From Pseudomonas libanensis (GTDB lineage Bacteria; Pseudomonadota; Gammaproteobacteria; Pseudomonadales; Pseudomonadaceae), in assembly GCF_001439685.1 (NCBI RefSeq), contig NZ_JYLH01000019.1:1-64000 (forward strand): a stretch of 64,000 nt of DNA, given 5' to 3'. Position 1 is the stretch's first letter; each line of letters begins with the position of its first letter. Shown one piece after another: positions 55,798 to 63,450 of the stretch. Both the position numbers and the translations under genes were made by a program. The notes under the pieces were generated by a model. That model was given only the letters and a program-made list of their open reading frames with translations. It ran no database searches and had not been told where the DNA came from.

Positions 55798-55995
55798 GTG
55801 TCGCCTGTCAGGCCGCCTTCGCGAGCAAGCCCGCTCCCACAGTTTGATTGCGGGGTGTCAGGTAGATTGGCATCGGCTGGCAGGCCGTCATCGCAGGCAA
55901 GCCAGCTCCCACATTTGGATCGCGGTGCGTCAGCTAGATCAGCGTCGGCTGTCAGCCCGTCACGGGAGCAAGCTCCCTCGCCACAGATTTAGCCT
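55798..55995. repeat. tandem array of three degenerate REP-containing units
   Basis: Three units of about 60-70 bases each start with a TCGGCTG-like word and CAGGCCG, then a REP core GCAAGC..GCTCCCAC (the third is GCAAGCTCCCTCGCCAC). Sequence between them (TTTGGATCGCGG.. GTCAG.TAGAT) is also partly conserved. The array lies inside the MITE-like element. Confidence 0.6.
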
Positions 55996-56025
55996 CGTGC
56001 CGAAGTTGTGTAGATACCTATGCTC

Positions 56026-56097
56026 ATCGGGGGCAAGCCCCCTCCCACACTTGATGTGTGAATACATCAAAATGTGGGAGGGGGCTTGCCCCCGATC
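56026..56097. repeat. REPIN
   Basis: ATCGGGGGCAAGCCCCCTCC (from 56026) has a near-perfect inverted partner ending CTTGCCCCCGAT at 56097, with a second inner stem GATGT..ACATC. It sits next to the right end of the MITE-like element. Confidence 0.85.
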
Positions 56098-56113
56098 CGC
56101 CACAGGCGGCCAT

Positions 56114-57019
56114 TCACCTCGGTATCAAAGCCCCCGACACCTGAATCACCCGACTCGCCAGCCGATGCCCTGCCATGGCAGCCTCTTGCGGCGACTCACC
56201 TCTAAGTCGACCGGCCAGATACGCCGCACTGAACGAATCCCCCGCCGCCGTGGTATCCACCACCTTCTCCACCTTCAACGCTGGCACTGCAAAGCGCACC
56301 CCCGCACAACGAATCAGACAGGCATCCGCCCCACGCTTGAGCACCACCTCTGCAATCGATGGATACGCCGCAAACACCTGCTCGCTGTCTTGATAGCCAA
56401 ACAAGGCGCGCTCGTCGTCCTCGGTCAACAAGGCGATATCCACCTCAGCCAACACCGTGCGATAAGCCTCACGGGCCGCTGCCAGATCGGCCCACAACCG
56501 TGGTCGGTAATTGTTATCGAACACCACCCTGCCGCCACGACGGCGGATTTGCACCAGGGTTTGCAGCAGGCGCTCGCGCCCCACTGCTCCCAGCACCGCC
56601 AGGGTAATGCCGCTGAAATACACCACGTCATAACCCGATAACGCCGCCAGTATCGGCTCGGCCGCCGGCGTGGTGAAGCAGTCACGCACCGCCGCTTCGT
56701 TGCGCCAATAGAGAAATTTGCGCTCGCCATTGGCGTCAGTCTGAATGCAGTACAAACCCGGCAGGCGTCCGGGCAGGCGCTGGACCATGCCCAGGCCGAG
56801 GCCCTCTTCGTGCCATTGCTGGCACATGGCATCGCTGAAACTGTCATCGCCCAAGGCGGTGACGTAGTCGACGCTGCCGACCTCGCCCAGTTCGCGGCGC
56901 AGGTACACCGCCGTGTTCAGGGTGTCGCCGCCGAAGCTCTGATGCAGGCTGCCGTCGGCGCGGTGTTGCAGTTCGATCATGCATTCGCCGATGAGGGCGA
57001 TGCGGAGGTGGGTGTTCAT
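56114..57019 (-). CDS. kdgK: PfkB-family sugar kinase (2-dehydro-3-deoxygluconokinase-like)
   Basis: This 301-residue ribokinase-fold protein has an N-terminal GECMIEL start, the FGGDTLNTAVYL sugar-binding loop, and the C-terminal PfkB signature TTAAGDSFSAAYLAGRL with the catalytic Asp. This pattern best fits 2-keto-3-deoxygluconate kinase, which feeds the Entner-Doudoroff pathway. The ATG at 57019 has only a weak ribosome site. It is the last gene of the ABC/RidA/IclR/deaminase cluster, behind a REP pair. Confidence 0.85.
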   Translation of the reverse strand: MNTHLRIALIGECMIELQHRADGSLHQSFGGDTLNTAVYLRRELGEVGSVDYVTALGDDSFSDAMCQQWHEEGLGLGMVQRLPGRLPGLYCIQTDANGERKFLYWRNEAAVRDCFTTPAAEPILAALSGYDVVYFSGITLAVLGAVGRERLLQTLVQIRRRGGRVVFDNNYRPRLWADLAAAREAYRTVLAEVDIALLTEDDERALFGYQDSEQVFAAYPSIAEVVLKRGADACLIRCAGVRFAVPALKVEKVVDTTAAGDSFSAAYLAGRLRGESPQEAAMAGHRLASRVIQVSGALIPR

Positions 57020-57047
57020 GGCAGAGTTCTCAGGTGTGCTGGAGGGG

Positions 57048-57140
57048 CCCATCGCGGGCAAGCCCGGCTCCCACATTCGACTGCATTTCTTCAGTTAAAA
57101 CGCGGTCAACTGTGGGAGCTGGCTTGCCTGCGATAGCCGC
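57048..57140. repeat. REP pair
   Basis: Two REP units in opposite orientation (GGGCAAGCCCGGCTCCCAC near 57056 and GTGGGAGCTGGCTTGCCTGC from 57112) lie between the kinase start and the deaminase stop. They are more diverged from each other than the other REPINs here. Confidence 0.7.
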
Positions 57141-57148
57141 GACGCGGT

Positions 57149-58357
57149 CTAGAAGCAGGTACGCAGAGACTCAACCACCTGCAACTGCTCATCCACCAGG
57201 CACCCCACCTGCCATTTATCAAAGGTCAGGCAAGGATGGGACGTACCAAACGAAATGATGTCGCCAATACGCAATTCAACCCCCGGTGCCACGGCCATGA
57301 ACGCATGCTGATCCATCACCGCCGTGACCTTGCAGGCACTCACATCATCGCCTTGTGCCGGCACAATCCCGGCCTTGTAGCGCTTGAGCGGCACCGGCAG
57401 ACCGGCGTCATAGGCCACGTCGCGCTTGCCCAGGGCAACCACCGCAAAGCCCGGCTCCGGCAGCGACTGCACATGGGCCCAGACTTCCAGCGCCGGGCGC
57501 AGGCCTTCGTCGAGGTCGCTGCGGCGCTCGAGCACACAACACTGGGCTTCTTTGTAGATGCCATGGTCGTGGGCTACATAGCTGCCGGGGCGCAACACAC
57601 TGAGGAAACGCCCGGCGGCATTCTGCGCTTCGAACGACTCGGCGATCAGGTCGTACCAGGCCGAGCCCGAGGCCGTGACGATCGGCTTGGGCAGGTCGAA
57701 CAGGCCGTTGTCTTGCAAGTCCACCGCCAGGCGCACCAGGCTGGCGGCGAAGTCACGAATGCCGGTGATGGCATGCTCACCGTGGATCACCCCTTCGTAA
57801 CCTTCGATACCGGTCAGGGCCAGCGCGGGCTGGGCCTTGATTGCCTTGGCCAGCTCGCGCACCTCCTGCTCGCTGCGGCAACCGCAACGGCCGCCGACCA
57901 CGCCGTACTCGATCATCACGTTCAGGCGCAGGCCACGGGCGGCGAAGAACAGTCCCAGGTCGGCGACGTTATCCGGATGATCGACCATGCAATGGAAATC
58001 GAAATCCTTGTCGGCCAGCAGCTCAGCGATCAACGCCATGTTCGGCGCGCCCACCAGTTGGTTGGCCATCAGCACGCGACGCACGCCACCGGCGTAGGCA
58101 GCGCGGGTCTGCACGGCGCTGGCCAGGGTGATACCCCAGGCGCCGGCGCTGAGCTGGCGCTGGAACAGCGCGGGCATCATGCTGGTCTTGCCGTGGGGCG
58201 CCAGCTCGGCACCACTGCGGCTGACAAAATCCTGCATCCAGCGAATGTTATGTTCCAGGGCGTCGCGGTGCAGCACCAGGGCCGGCAGGCTAACGTCGCG
58301 GACCAAGTGGGCACCGATAGCGGCGGCGCCTTTTTCAACGGCATTGAGGGCAGACAT
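57149..58357 (-). CDS. PLP-dependent amino acid deaminase (D-serine dehydratase-like, fold type III)
   Basis: This 402-residue enzyme has the alanine-racemase-like N-terminal barrel with the PLP lysine in APHGKTSMMP, and the C-terminal DSD-type domain with the metal-ligand pair His/Cys in GTSHPCLTFDKW. Family members (D-serine dehydratase, D-threo-3-hydroxyaspartate dehydratase, D-threonine aldolase) act on D-beta-hydroxy amino acids. RidA and a KDG-type kinase nearby hint that D-glucosaminate could be the substrate (inference). It lies 9 bases after the IclR gene. Confidence 0.85.
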   Translation of the reverse strand: MSALNAVEKGAAAIGAHLVRDVSLPALVLHRDALEHNIRWMQDFVSRSGAELAPHGKTSMMPALFQRQLSAGAWGITLASAVQTRAAYAGGVRRVLMANQLVGAPNMALIAELLADKDFDFHCMVDHPDNVADLGLFFAARGLRLNVMIEYGVVGGRCGCRSEQEVRELAKAIKAQPALALTGIEGYEGVIHGEHAITGIRDFAASLVRLAVDLQDNGLFDLPKPIVTASGSAWYDLIAESFEAQNAAGRFLSVLRPGSYVAHDHGIYKEAQCCVLERRSDLDEGLRPALEVWAHVQSLPEPGFAVVALGKRDVAYDAGLPVPLKRYKAGIVPAQGDDVSACKVTAVMDQHAFMAVAPGVELRIGDIISFGTSHPCLTFDKWQVGCLVDEQLQVVESLRTCF

Positions 58358-58366
58358 GGAAAACTC

Positions 58367-59131
58367 CTATTCGTTGATACGCCGGGCCAGGCTGTTGGCG
58401 CTGTCGATCAGCACTCGGCGATAGTCATGGTAGTTTTTGCTGGCATCGGCCCGGGGGGCGACGATGCACAAAGTCGCGATGCTGACGCCCTGGGCATCCC
58501 GCACCGGAGCGGCAAAGCAATGGGTAAAGGTGTCGGCCACACTGTCGAAGGAAAAAAAGCCATCGAGGGTGGCCTGGCGGATCTGTGCCAGGAAGATGTG
58601 CAACGGCAGGCGCTGGCCGTCCGGCAGGATGAAATCGTCGGGGTCGATCAGGTCGATGATCTGCTGGTCGCTTAAATGCCCGAGCAGCAGGCGCCCGGAA
58701 GCGGTCCACGGGATCGGTGCGTTTTCACCGATATCCGAAGAAATCCTGAAATGCCGCTGGCCCTCGCGCATCAAGGCCACCGTGTATTTGCGCCCATTGA
58801 GCAGGCACATCTGCGCGGTTTCGTGGGTCTGGCTGACGATATCCTGCAAGGCATGGTCGGCCTCGCGGGTCAGGTCGAAGTGGCGCAGGTGCGCCTGGCC
58901 GAGGAAATACAACTGGCGGCCCAGATACACGTGGCCGTCCTTGCCTACGGTTTCCAGGATGCGCCGCTCCAGCAGGGACGCGACCAGCTCGTAAACCGTG
59001 GACTTGGGGCTGCCGATGCCGCTGGCAATATCATTCGGGCGCAGGGGTTGGCCGATCTCCTTGAGAAAATCGAGGATATCGAACGCACGGTCCAGGCCTT
59101 TGGCGCGGCGCTTGATGGTGTCTTCGGTCAT
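58367..59131 (-). CDS. IclR-family transcriptional regulator
   Basis: This 254-residue protein has an N-terminal winged helix (LDRAFDILDFLKEIGQPL..SPKSTVYELVASLLERRIL) and the C-terminal effector-binding domain (GVSIATLCIVAP region). It likely controls the surrounding transport and deaminase genes. A candidate operator with TTCCG-N6-CGGAA lies just upstream of the binding-protein gene. The start at 59131 lacks a strong ribosome site. It is co-directional with the deaminase gene. Confidence 0.9.
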   Translation of the reverse strand: MTEDTIKRRAKGLDRAFDILDFLKEIGQPLRPNDIASGIGSPKSTVYELVASLLERRILETVGKDGHVYLGRQLYFLGQAHLRHFDLTREADHALQDIVSQTHETAQMCLLNGRKYTVALMREGQRHFRISSDIGENAPIPWTASGRLLLGHLSDQQIIDLIDPDDFILPDGQRLPLHIFLAQIRQATLDGFFSFDSVADTFTHCFAAPVRDAQGVSIATLCIVAPRADASKNYHDYRRVLIDSANSLARRINE

Positions 59132-59165
59132 GGTAGTACTCGGTCCCGTTAAAATTCCAGGGTCT

Positions 59166-59194
59166 GGCAAGACCCCTCCCACAGTTGTCTTGCC
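59166..59194. repeat. hairpin/REP fragment after ridA
   Basis: GGCAAGAC (59166-59173) pairs with GTCTTGCC (59187-59194). The interior CCCTCCCACA is a REP fragment. It lies between the RidA stop and the IclR start and could act as a transcript-end hairpin, but no T-run follows. Confidence 0.45.
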
Positions 59195-59216
59195 GTGGTC
59201 TTTAGAGTGGGGGGAT

Positions 59217-59606
59217 TTAGGCCTTTTTCTTGTAGGCCACGCAATCGATCTCGACCTTGCAATCGACCATCATATTGGCCTGCACGCAGGCCCGCGCCGG
59301 GGCGTGTTCCGGGGTGAAGTATTCGCCGAAGACCTTGTTGAAACTCCAGAAGTCCCGTGGGTCTTCCAGCCACACACCCACGCGCACCACATCTTTGAGT
59401 TCGTAGCCGGCCTCTTCGAGGATCGCCACCACGTTGCGCATGGTCTGGCGGGTCTGCTCGATGATGCCGCCGCTGATGATTTCGCCGTCCACGGCGGGCA
59501 CCTGGCCTGACACATACAGCCAGCCATCGGCCTCCACCGCACGGGCGAAGGGACGTGGCTGGCCGCCACCTGCAGTGCTGCCGGTACCGTAACGAGTAAT
59601 GCTCAT
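59217..59606 (-). CDS. RidA-family enamine/imine deaminase
   Basis: This 129-residue protein is a RidA (YjgF/UK114) member: SGQVPAVDGEII and the arginine in APARACVQANMM are the characteristic sites. RidA hydrolyses reactive 2-aminoacrylate-type enamines or imines from PLP enzymes, which fits the deaminase in the same cluster. It lies 15 bases after the ATPase stop. Confidence 0.92.
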   Translation of the reverse strand: MSITRYGTGSTAGGGQPRPFARAVEADGWLYVSGQVPAVDGEIISGGIIEQTRQTMRNVVAILEEAGYELKDVVRVGVWLEDPRDFWSFNKVFGEYFTPEHAPARACVQANMMVDCKVEIDCVAYKKKA

Positions 59607-59621
59607 GAAAGTTGCTCCTTG

Positions 59622-60404
59622 TTAAAAACGAATGTTCTTGAGAAATTCCGCCAGTCGCGGCGACTGCGGCCGTTCGAAAATGTCTTTGGCGCTGCCCTGC
59701 TCTTCAATGCGGCCCTGGTTCATGAAGACGATCTGGTCCGAGACTTCATAGGCAAAGCGCATTTCGTGGGTGACCAGCAACATGGTCATGCCCTCTTCCG
59801 CCAGGCCCTTGATCACGCTGAGCACTTCGCCCACCAGTTCCGGGTCGAGGGCCGAGGTGACTTCGTCGAACAGCATCAGGCTGGGGTTCATGGCAATAGC
59901 CCGGGCAATCGCCACGCGCTGTTGCTGGCCGCCGGACAATTGGCCCGGGAAGTGGTTACGGCGCTCCAGCAGGCCGACGCGGTCCAGCCATTTCTCGGCC
60001 AGCGCCACGGCTTCATCCTTGCCCATCTTCTTGACCTTGAGCAAGCCGAGGGTGACGTTTTGCAGCGCGGTCAGATGCGGGAACAGATTGAATTGCTGGA
60101 ACGCCATGCCGGTCATTGCGCGGTGCCGGGCAATCACCCGCTCCGGATGGCGCACGCGCTTGCCGCCGACCTCGCGGTAGCCGATGGACTCGCCATCCAG
60201 GGTGATCTGCCCGCCCTGGAACTCTTCCAGCAAGTTCACGCAGCGCAGCAAGGTGGTCTTGCCCGAGCCGCTGGAGCCGATCAAGGTCACCACATTGCCG
60301 CGCTGCATGGACAGGTCCACGCCCTTGAGCACTTCCACCTCGCCGTATTGTTTACGCAGCCCGCGAATAGCCAGCAGCGGTTGGTTGGTTTGAGCTTGGT
60401 TCAT
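59622..60404 (-). CDS. polar amino acid ABC transporter ATPase
   Basis: This 260-residue HisP/GlnQ-type ATPase has Walker A GSSGSGKTT, the signature LSGGQQQRVAIARA and Walker B LMLFDEVTSALDPE. It energises the two permeases encoded just upstream. The ATG at 60404 overlaps the permease stop (ATGA). Confidence 0.94.
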   Translation of the reverse strand: MNQAQTNQPLLAIRGLRKQYGEVEVLKGVDLSMQRGNVVTLIGSSGSGKTTLLRCVNLLEEFQGGQITLDGESIGYREVGGKRVRHPERVIARHRAMTGMAFQQFNLFPHLTALQNVTLGLLKVKKMGKDEAVALAEKWLDRVGLLERRNHFPGQLSGGQQQRVAIARAIAMNPSLMLFDEVTSALDPELVGEVLSVIKGLAEEGMTMLLVTHEMRFAYEVSDQIVFMNQGRIEEQGSAKDIFERPQSPRLAEFLKNIRF

Positions 60405-61063
60405 GGCAAGGCCACCCGCTTTTCAATGTAGCGCCCGAATAATTCAATGGCGTAGTTGATGACAAAGAACAGAAACCCGGCGAACAGGTAGAACTCCAGG
60501 GTCATGAAGGTGCGTGCGATCACCTGCTGGGTACTGAGCAGCAATTCAGCCACGCCGATCACCGACAGCAAGGTCGAGGCCTTGACGATTTCCGTGGAGG
60601 AATTGACCCAGGTCGGCAGGATCTGCCGCAGCGCCTGGGGCAACAGCACGTAGCCCAGGGACTGGTAAAACGTCAGGCCAATCGCCTTGCCTGCTTCCAG
60701 CTGCCCACGGGGAATGGCTTGCAGCGCGCCACGCACGATTTCCGACACATGGGAGCCACAGAACAACGTGAGCCCAACCGCACCGGCCTGGAATGCGCTG
60801 ATGTGCCAGCCCAGGGCCGGCAGCATGTAGAAACACGCCAGCACCAGTACAAACACCGGTGTGCCCCGGATCAAATCGACGTACAGGCGAAACGGCGCGC
60901 GCATCCAGAACTTGCCGTAGGTCAGGATCAACCCGGCGACTATGCCGATCAGGGTGCCAAAGATAATCGCCAGGGTCGACACGTACACGCTGGCCTGGAA
61001 ACCGGCCCAGAGCGTATCGCGGGCGACCCATAATTCATGCAGCCAACTGGGGGATTCGTACAT
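60401..61063 (-). CDS. polar amino acid ABC transporter permease (second)
   Basis: This 220-residue HisMQ-type permease has about five helices and the EAA loop GQLEAGKAIGLTFYQSLGYVLLPQALRQILP. It lies 11 bases after the first permease and probably forms a heterodimer with it. Confidence 0.93.
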   Translation of the reverse strand: MYESPSWLHELWVARDTLWAGFQASVYVSTLAIIFGTLIGIVAGLILTYGKFWMRAPFRLYVDLIRGTPVFVLVLACFYMLPALGWHISAFQAGAVGLTLFCGSHVSEIVRGALQAIPRGQLEAGKAIGLTFYQSLGYVLLPQALRQILPTWVNSSTEIVKASTLLSVIGVAELLLSTQQVIARTFMTLEFYLFAGFLFFVINYAIELFGRYIEKRVALP

Positions 61064-61074
61064 GGAAACCCTCC

Positions 61075-61737
61075 TTAACGACGGATCGCCAGGCGCTGTT
61101 CCAGATAACGGAGCAGCATGGCAATGAGGTAACAGGCAGCCACGTAGAGCGCGGTCGTGACCAGCCAGGTTTCAATCACCCGGTAGCTTTCGACGTTGAT
61201 CTTGCGGGCGTAATAGGTCAGTTCCGGCACCGCAATCGCCGCGGCCAGGGAGGTGTCCTTGAACAGCGAGATAAAGTTGTTCGACAGCGCCGGCAATACA
61301 TTGCGCAGCATCACCGGCACGGTGATATAGGCGCGGATCCGCCACTCGCCAAGTCCGATGGCCAGGCCGGCTTCCCGCAGGCCCTTGGGAATATTCAGCA
61401 GCCCGGCGCGGAACACTTCGGTCAGGTAGGCACCGGCGTAGAGCGACAGGGTGATGATGAACGAGGGGATCTTGCCCAGGCGGATCCCCAGGGACGGCAA
61501 GGCAAAGTAGATCAACAGGATCAGCACCAGAATCGGCGTATTGCGCACCACCGTCACGTACACCGAGGCCAGGATGCGCAACGCCCGGTGCCGGGACAGC
61601 ATGGCAAACGCCATCAGCAGGCCGATCACGCAGCCGATGGCAATCGACAGCAAGGCCAGCTGCAGGCCCAGGCCGAGCCCCGCCAGCAAGGTGTCGAAAT
61701 CACGCCAGACGGCGGCAAAATTCAACTGATAGTTCAT
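61075..61737 (-). CDS. polar amino acid ABC transporter permease (first)
   Basis: This 220-residue permease has the loop GLREAGLAIGLGEWRIRAYITVPVMLRNVLP. About five helices are predicted. It lies 52 bases after the binding-protein gene. Confidence 0.93.
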   Translation of the reverse strand: MNYQLNFAAVWRDFDTLLAGLGLGLQLALLSIAIGCVIGLLMAFAMLSRHRALRILASVYVTVVRNTPILVLILLIYFALPSLGIRLGKIPSFIITLSLYAGAYLTEVFRAGLLNIPKGLREAGLAIGLGEWRIRAYITVPVMLRNVLPALSNNFISLFKDTSLAAAIAVPELTYYARKINVESYRVIETWLVTTALYVAACYLIAMLLRYLEQRLAIRR

Positions 61738-61789
61738 GGTCAGCAGTACCTGAGTGGGGCGTGTTCAGGCGCGCCCCTATTGTTGCGGA

Positions 61790-62638
61790 TCACTTGAATT
61801 CCACGGGAAAACCAATCGCCGGCTCTGGCAGGTCCACGCCAAACCACTGCTTGAACGAGGCTTTGTAGGTGGGGAATTCCACACCGGTCATGGCTTCGTG
61901 CAGCGCGGTGTTGACGAAATTGAGCCAGTCCTGGTCGCCGCGCTTGACCGCGCACGCATAGGTTTGCGGGCTCCAGGCATAGGTGGGGCTGCGGTAGCGG
62001 CCAGGGTTCTGCACCATCAGGTATTTGACCGAGGACTGATCGGTGGCGGCGGCATCGGCGCGACCGGAGTTCACGGCCTGGTACATCAGGTCGACGCTGT
62101 CGTACTGGTCGACCTTGGCCTTGGGCAGCGCCTGGTGCACCAGCTCTTCGGCATACACGTTTTGCAGCACAGCCACGGTGACGTCATCGCCCGCCGCCTG
62201 CAGGTCTTCGATTTCCTTGTACTTGCTGTTGTTCGGCAGCAACAGGCCGACACCTTCGCGGTAGTACGGCAGGGTGAAGGCCACTTGCTGCGCACGGCTG
62301 GCAGTGACGGTGATGAACTGGCAGCTCATATCGACCTTGTCGGTGAGCAGGTTGGGAATGCGTGCGTCGGACGACTGCACCACAAACTCGACCTTGCTCG
62401 GGTCATTGAACAAACCCTTGGCCACCATGCGGCCGATGTCGATATCGAACCCCTGCAACTTGCCATCCGCTCCCTGGAAGTGCCACGGCGCATTGGTACT
62501 GCCTGTACCCACGATGAGATGCCCGCGCTTGAGCACGTCATCGAGCTTGCTGTCCGCCGCGTGCACAACGCTGGCGAGGGAAGCCGATGCGGCGAAGAGA
62601 AGAACACACGCTTTGAACAGGGAAGGTCGGTGATGCAT
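61790..62638 (-). CDS. periplasmic amino-acid-type binding protein
   Basis: This 282-residue SBP_bac_3 protein has a signal peptide ending VHA, a typical start of the mature domain (DVLKRGHLIVGTGSTNAPWHFQGADGKLQGFDIDIGRMVAKGLF), and the DVDLMYQAV/SGRADAAATDQSSVKYL substrate region. It is the recognition component of the importer. I chose the ATG at 62638 (GGAG 9 bases upstream); a GTG at 62647 is an alternative. The ligand is unknown; a D-amino or sugar-amino acid is inferred from the neighbours. Confidence 0.92.
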   Translation of the reverse strand: MHHRPSLFKACVLLFAASASLASVVHAADSKLDDVLKRGHLIVGTGSTNAPWHFQGADGKLQGFDIDIGRMVAKGLFNDPSKVEFVVQSSDARIPNLLTDKVDMSCQFITVTASRAQQVAFTLPYYREGVGLLLPNNSKYKEIEDLQAAGDDVTVAVLQNVYAEELVHQALPKAKVDQYDSVDLMYQAVNSGRADAAATDQSSVKYLMVQNPGRYRSPTYAWSPQTYACAVKRGDQDWLNFVNTALHEAMTGVEFPTYKASFKQWFGVDLPEPAIGFPVEFK

Positions 62639-62958
62639 GACAAGCACTCCAAGGGTTGTGTATTCCGCTATACCGGAACCAAGTATGTAACAACGGAATA
62701 GACAGCAGAAAGTGTGCCATAGGCGCAGGAGTAAAACTATGCGGGGCAGAAATGCCTTATGGGTCAGCGAGATAGTGATCGAACAGATAGACGGCGTTAC
62801 GCCATCAGCGCAGTCGTCTTGCTACGCAAGGCCCCACACCGGTGTTACTGCGCACCGATACTGAGCGTCTGGGCTGACCTGTGAAAGTTGACAGTAGACG
62901 TGGGTAATCCACGGGCATAGCGTCAGCAAAAACCGCCACGGCCTGAGGAGAGATCGTC
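62639..62958. other. intergenic region between divergent genes
   Basis: This 320-base gap lies between the binding-protein start (minus) and the thioredoxin-like start (plus). The left part carries the candidate IclR operator. The rest shows no gene and no strong hairpin. Confidence 0.5.
62663..62698. promoter_or_regulatory. candidate IclR operator
   Basis: TTCCG (62663-62667) and CGGAA (62674-62678) form a palindrome with a 6-base spacer, 25 bases upstream of the binding-protein start. Another CGGAA follows at 62694-62698, 20 bases after the previous one (two DNA turns). Repression of the import operon by the IclR protein in this cluster is inferred. Confidence 0.4.
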
Positions 62959-63450
62959 ATGGGAATTGTCACGCGAAAAATTTCCAGCGCCACGGAATTC
63001 CAATGGGTTCTGAACACGCCGCGCCCCGTGTTCCTTCTTTTTGTTTCAGAGCACTGCCCCGCCTGCGCGGGTGCAGGACCCCTCTTCGAGCTGGCCGCCT
63101 GGAGGCATCCATGGATAGTCAGCCTGGTGCTCGATTGCGCACACACGCCGAGGCACCCTGACGTAACAGGCACCCCGACGCTGCTGATCTACTTGAAGGG
63201 CGCCCTGGTAGAAAAATTCAAAGGCTTCGGCCCCATGGAAGAACAAGAGCAGTTTGTGCAGGACATCTTCAGCCGCTATGAGCTGCGCAAGGGCACAAAT
63301 GCACTTGCGTCACCCGACGCTCCTCCACCTGCACCACCGTCAAGCGCCAGCCCTGGTGCTCAAGGCTATCGCCCACCACCGGCAGACGGTCGAGCAGGCT
63401 CATCACCAAACCGGCCAAGGTTTGATAATCCTCGGTCGCCGCAGCCTTGA
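62959..63450 (+). CDS. thioredoxin-like protein with antisense-overlapping tail
   Basis: This 163-residue frame starts after a strong GAGGAGAG. Residues 1-105 form a thioredoxin-like domain: a CPAC motif (FVSEHCPACAGAG), the cis-proline region TGTPTLLIYLKG, and the final helix. There is no signal peptide. The last 60 residues are proline-rich and lie entirely antisense to the convergent CBS-domain gene (overlap 63269-63450). They may be non-functional read-through after loss of a stop codon. The redox partner is unknown. Confidence 0.7.
   Translation: MGIVTRKISSATEFQWVLNTPRPVFLLFVSEHCPACAGAGPLFELAAWRHPWIVSLVLDCAHTPRHPDVTGTPTLLIYLKGALVEKFKGFGPMEEQEQFVQDIFSRYELRKGTNALASPDAPPPAPPSSASPGAQGYRPPPADGRAGSSPNRPRFDNPRSPQP

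Larger units (their letters stand above)
55651..56031. mobile_element. MITE-like element with 20-bp terminal repeats and 8-bp target duplication
   Basis: GCATAGGTATCTACACAACT (55659-55678) is exactly inverted at 56004-56023. TCATCGGG flanks it directly on both sides (55651-55658 and 56024-56031), which looks like an 8-base target duplication. The right copy begins a REPIN, so the element seems to have inserted at a REP sequence. The 365-base interior has no credible gene. It holds the shortened copy of the structured repeat and a degenerate tandem array. Confidence 0.7.

Noticed and set aside
55798..55995. possible CRISPR array
   Set aside because: Units are few, degenerate and REP-derived; repeat and spacer lengths do not fit CRISPR, and no cas gene is present.
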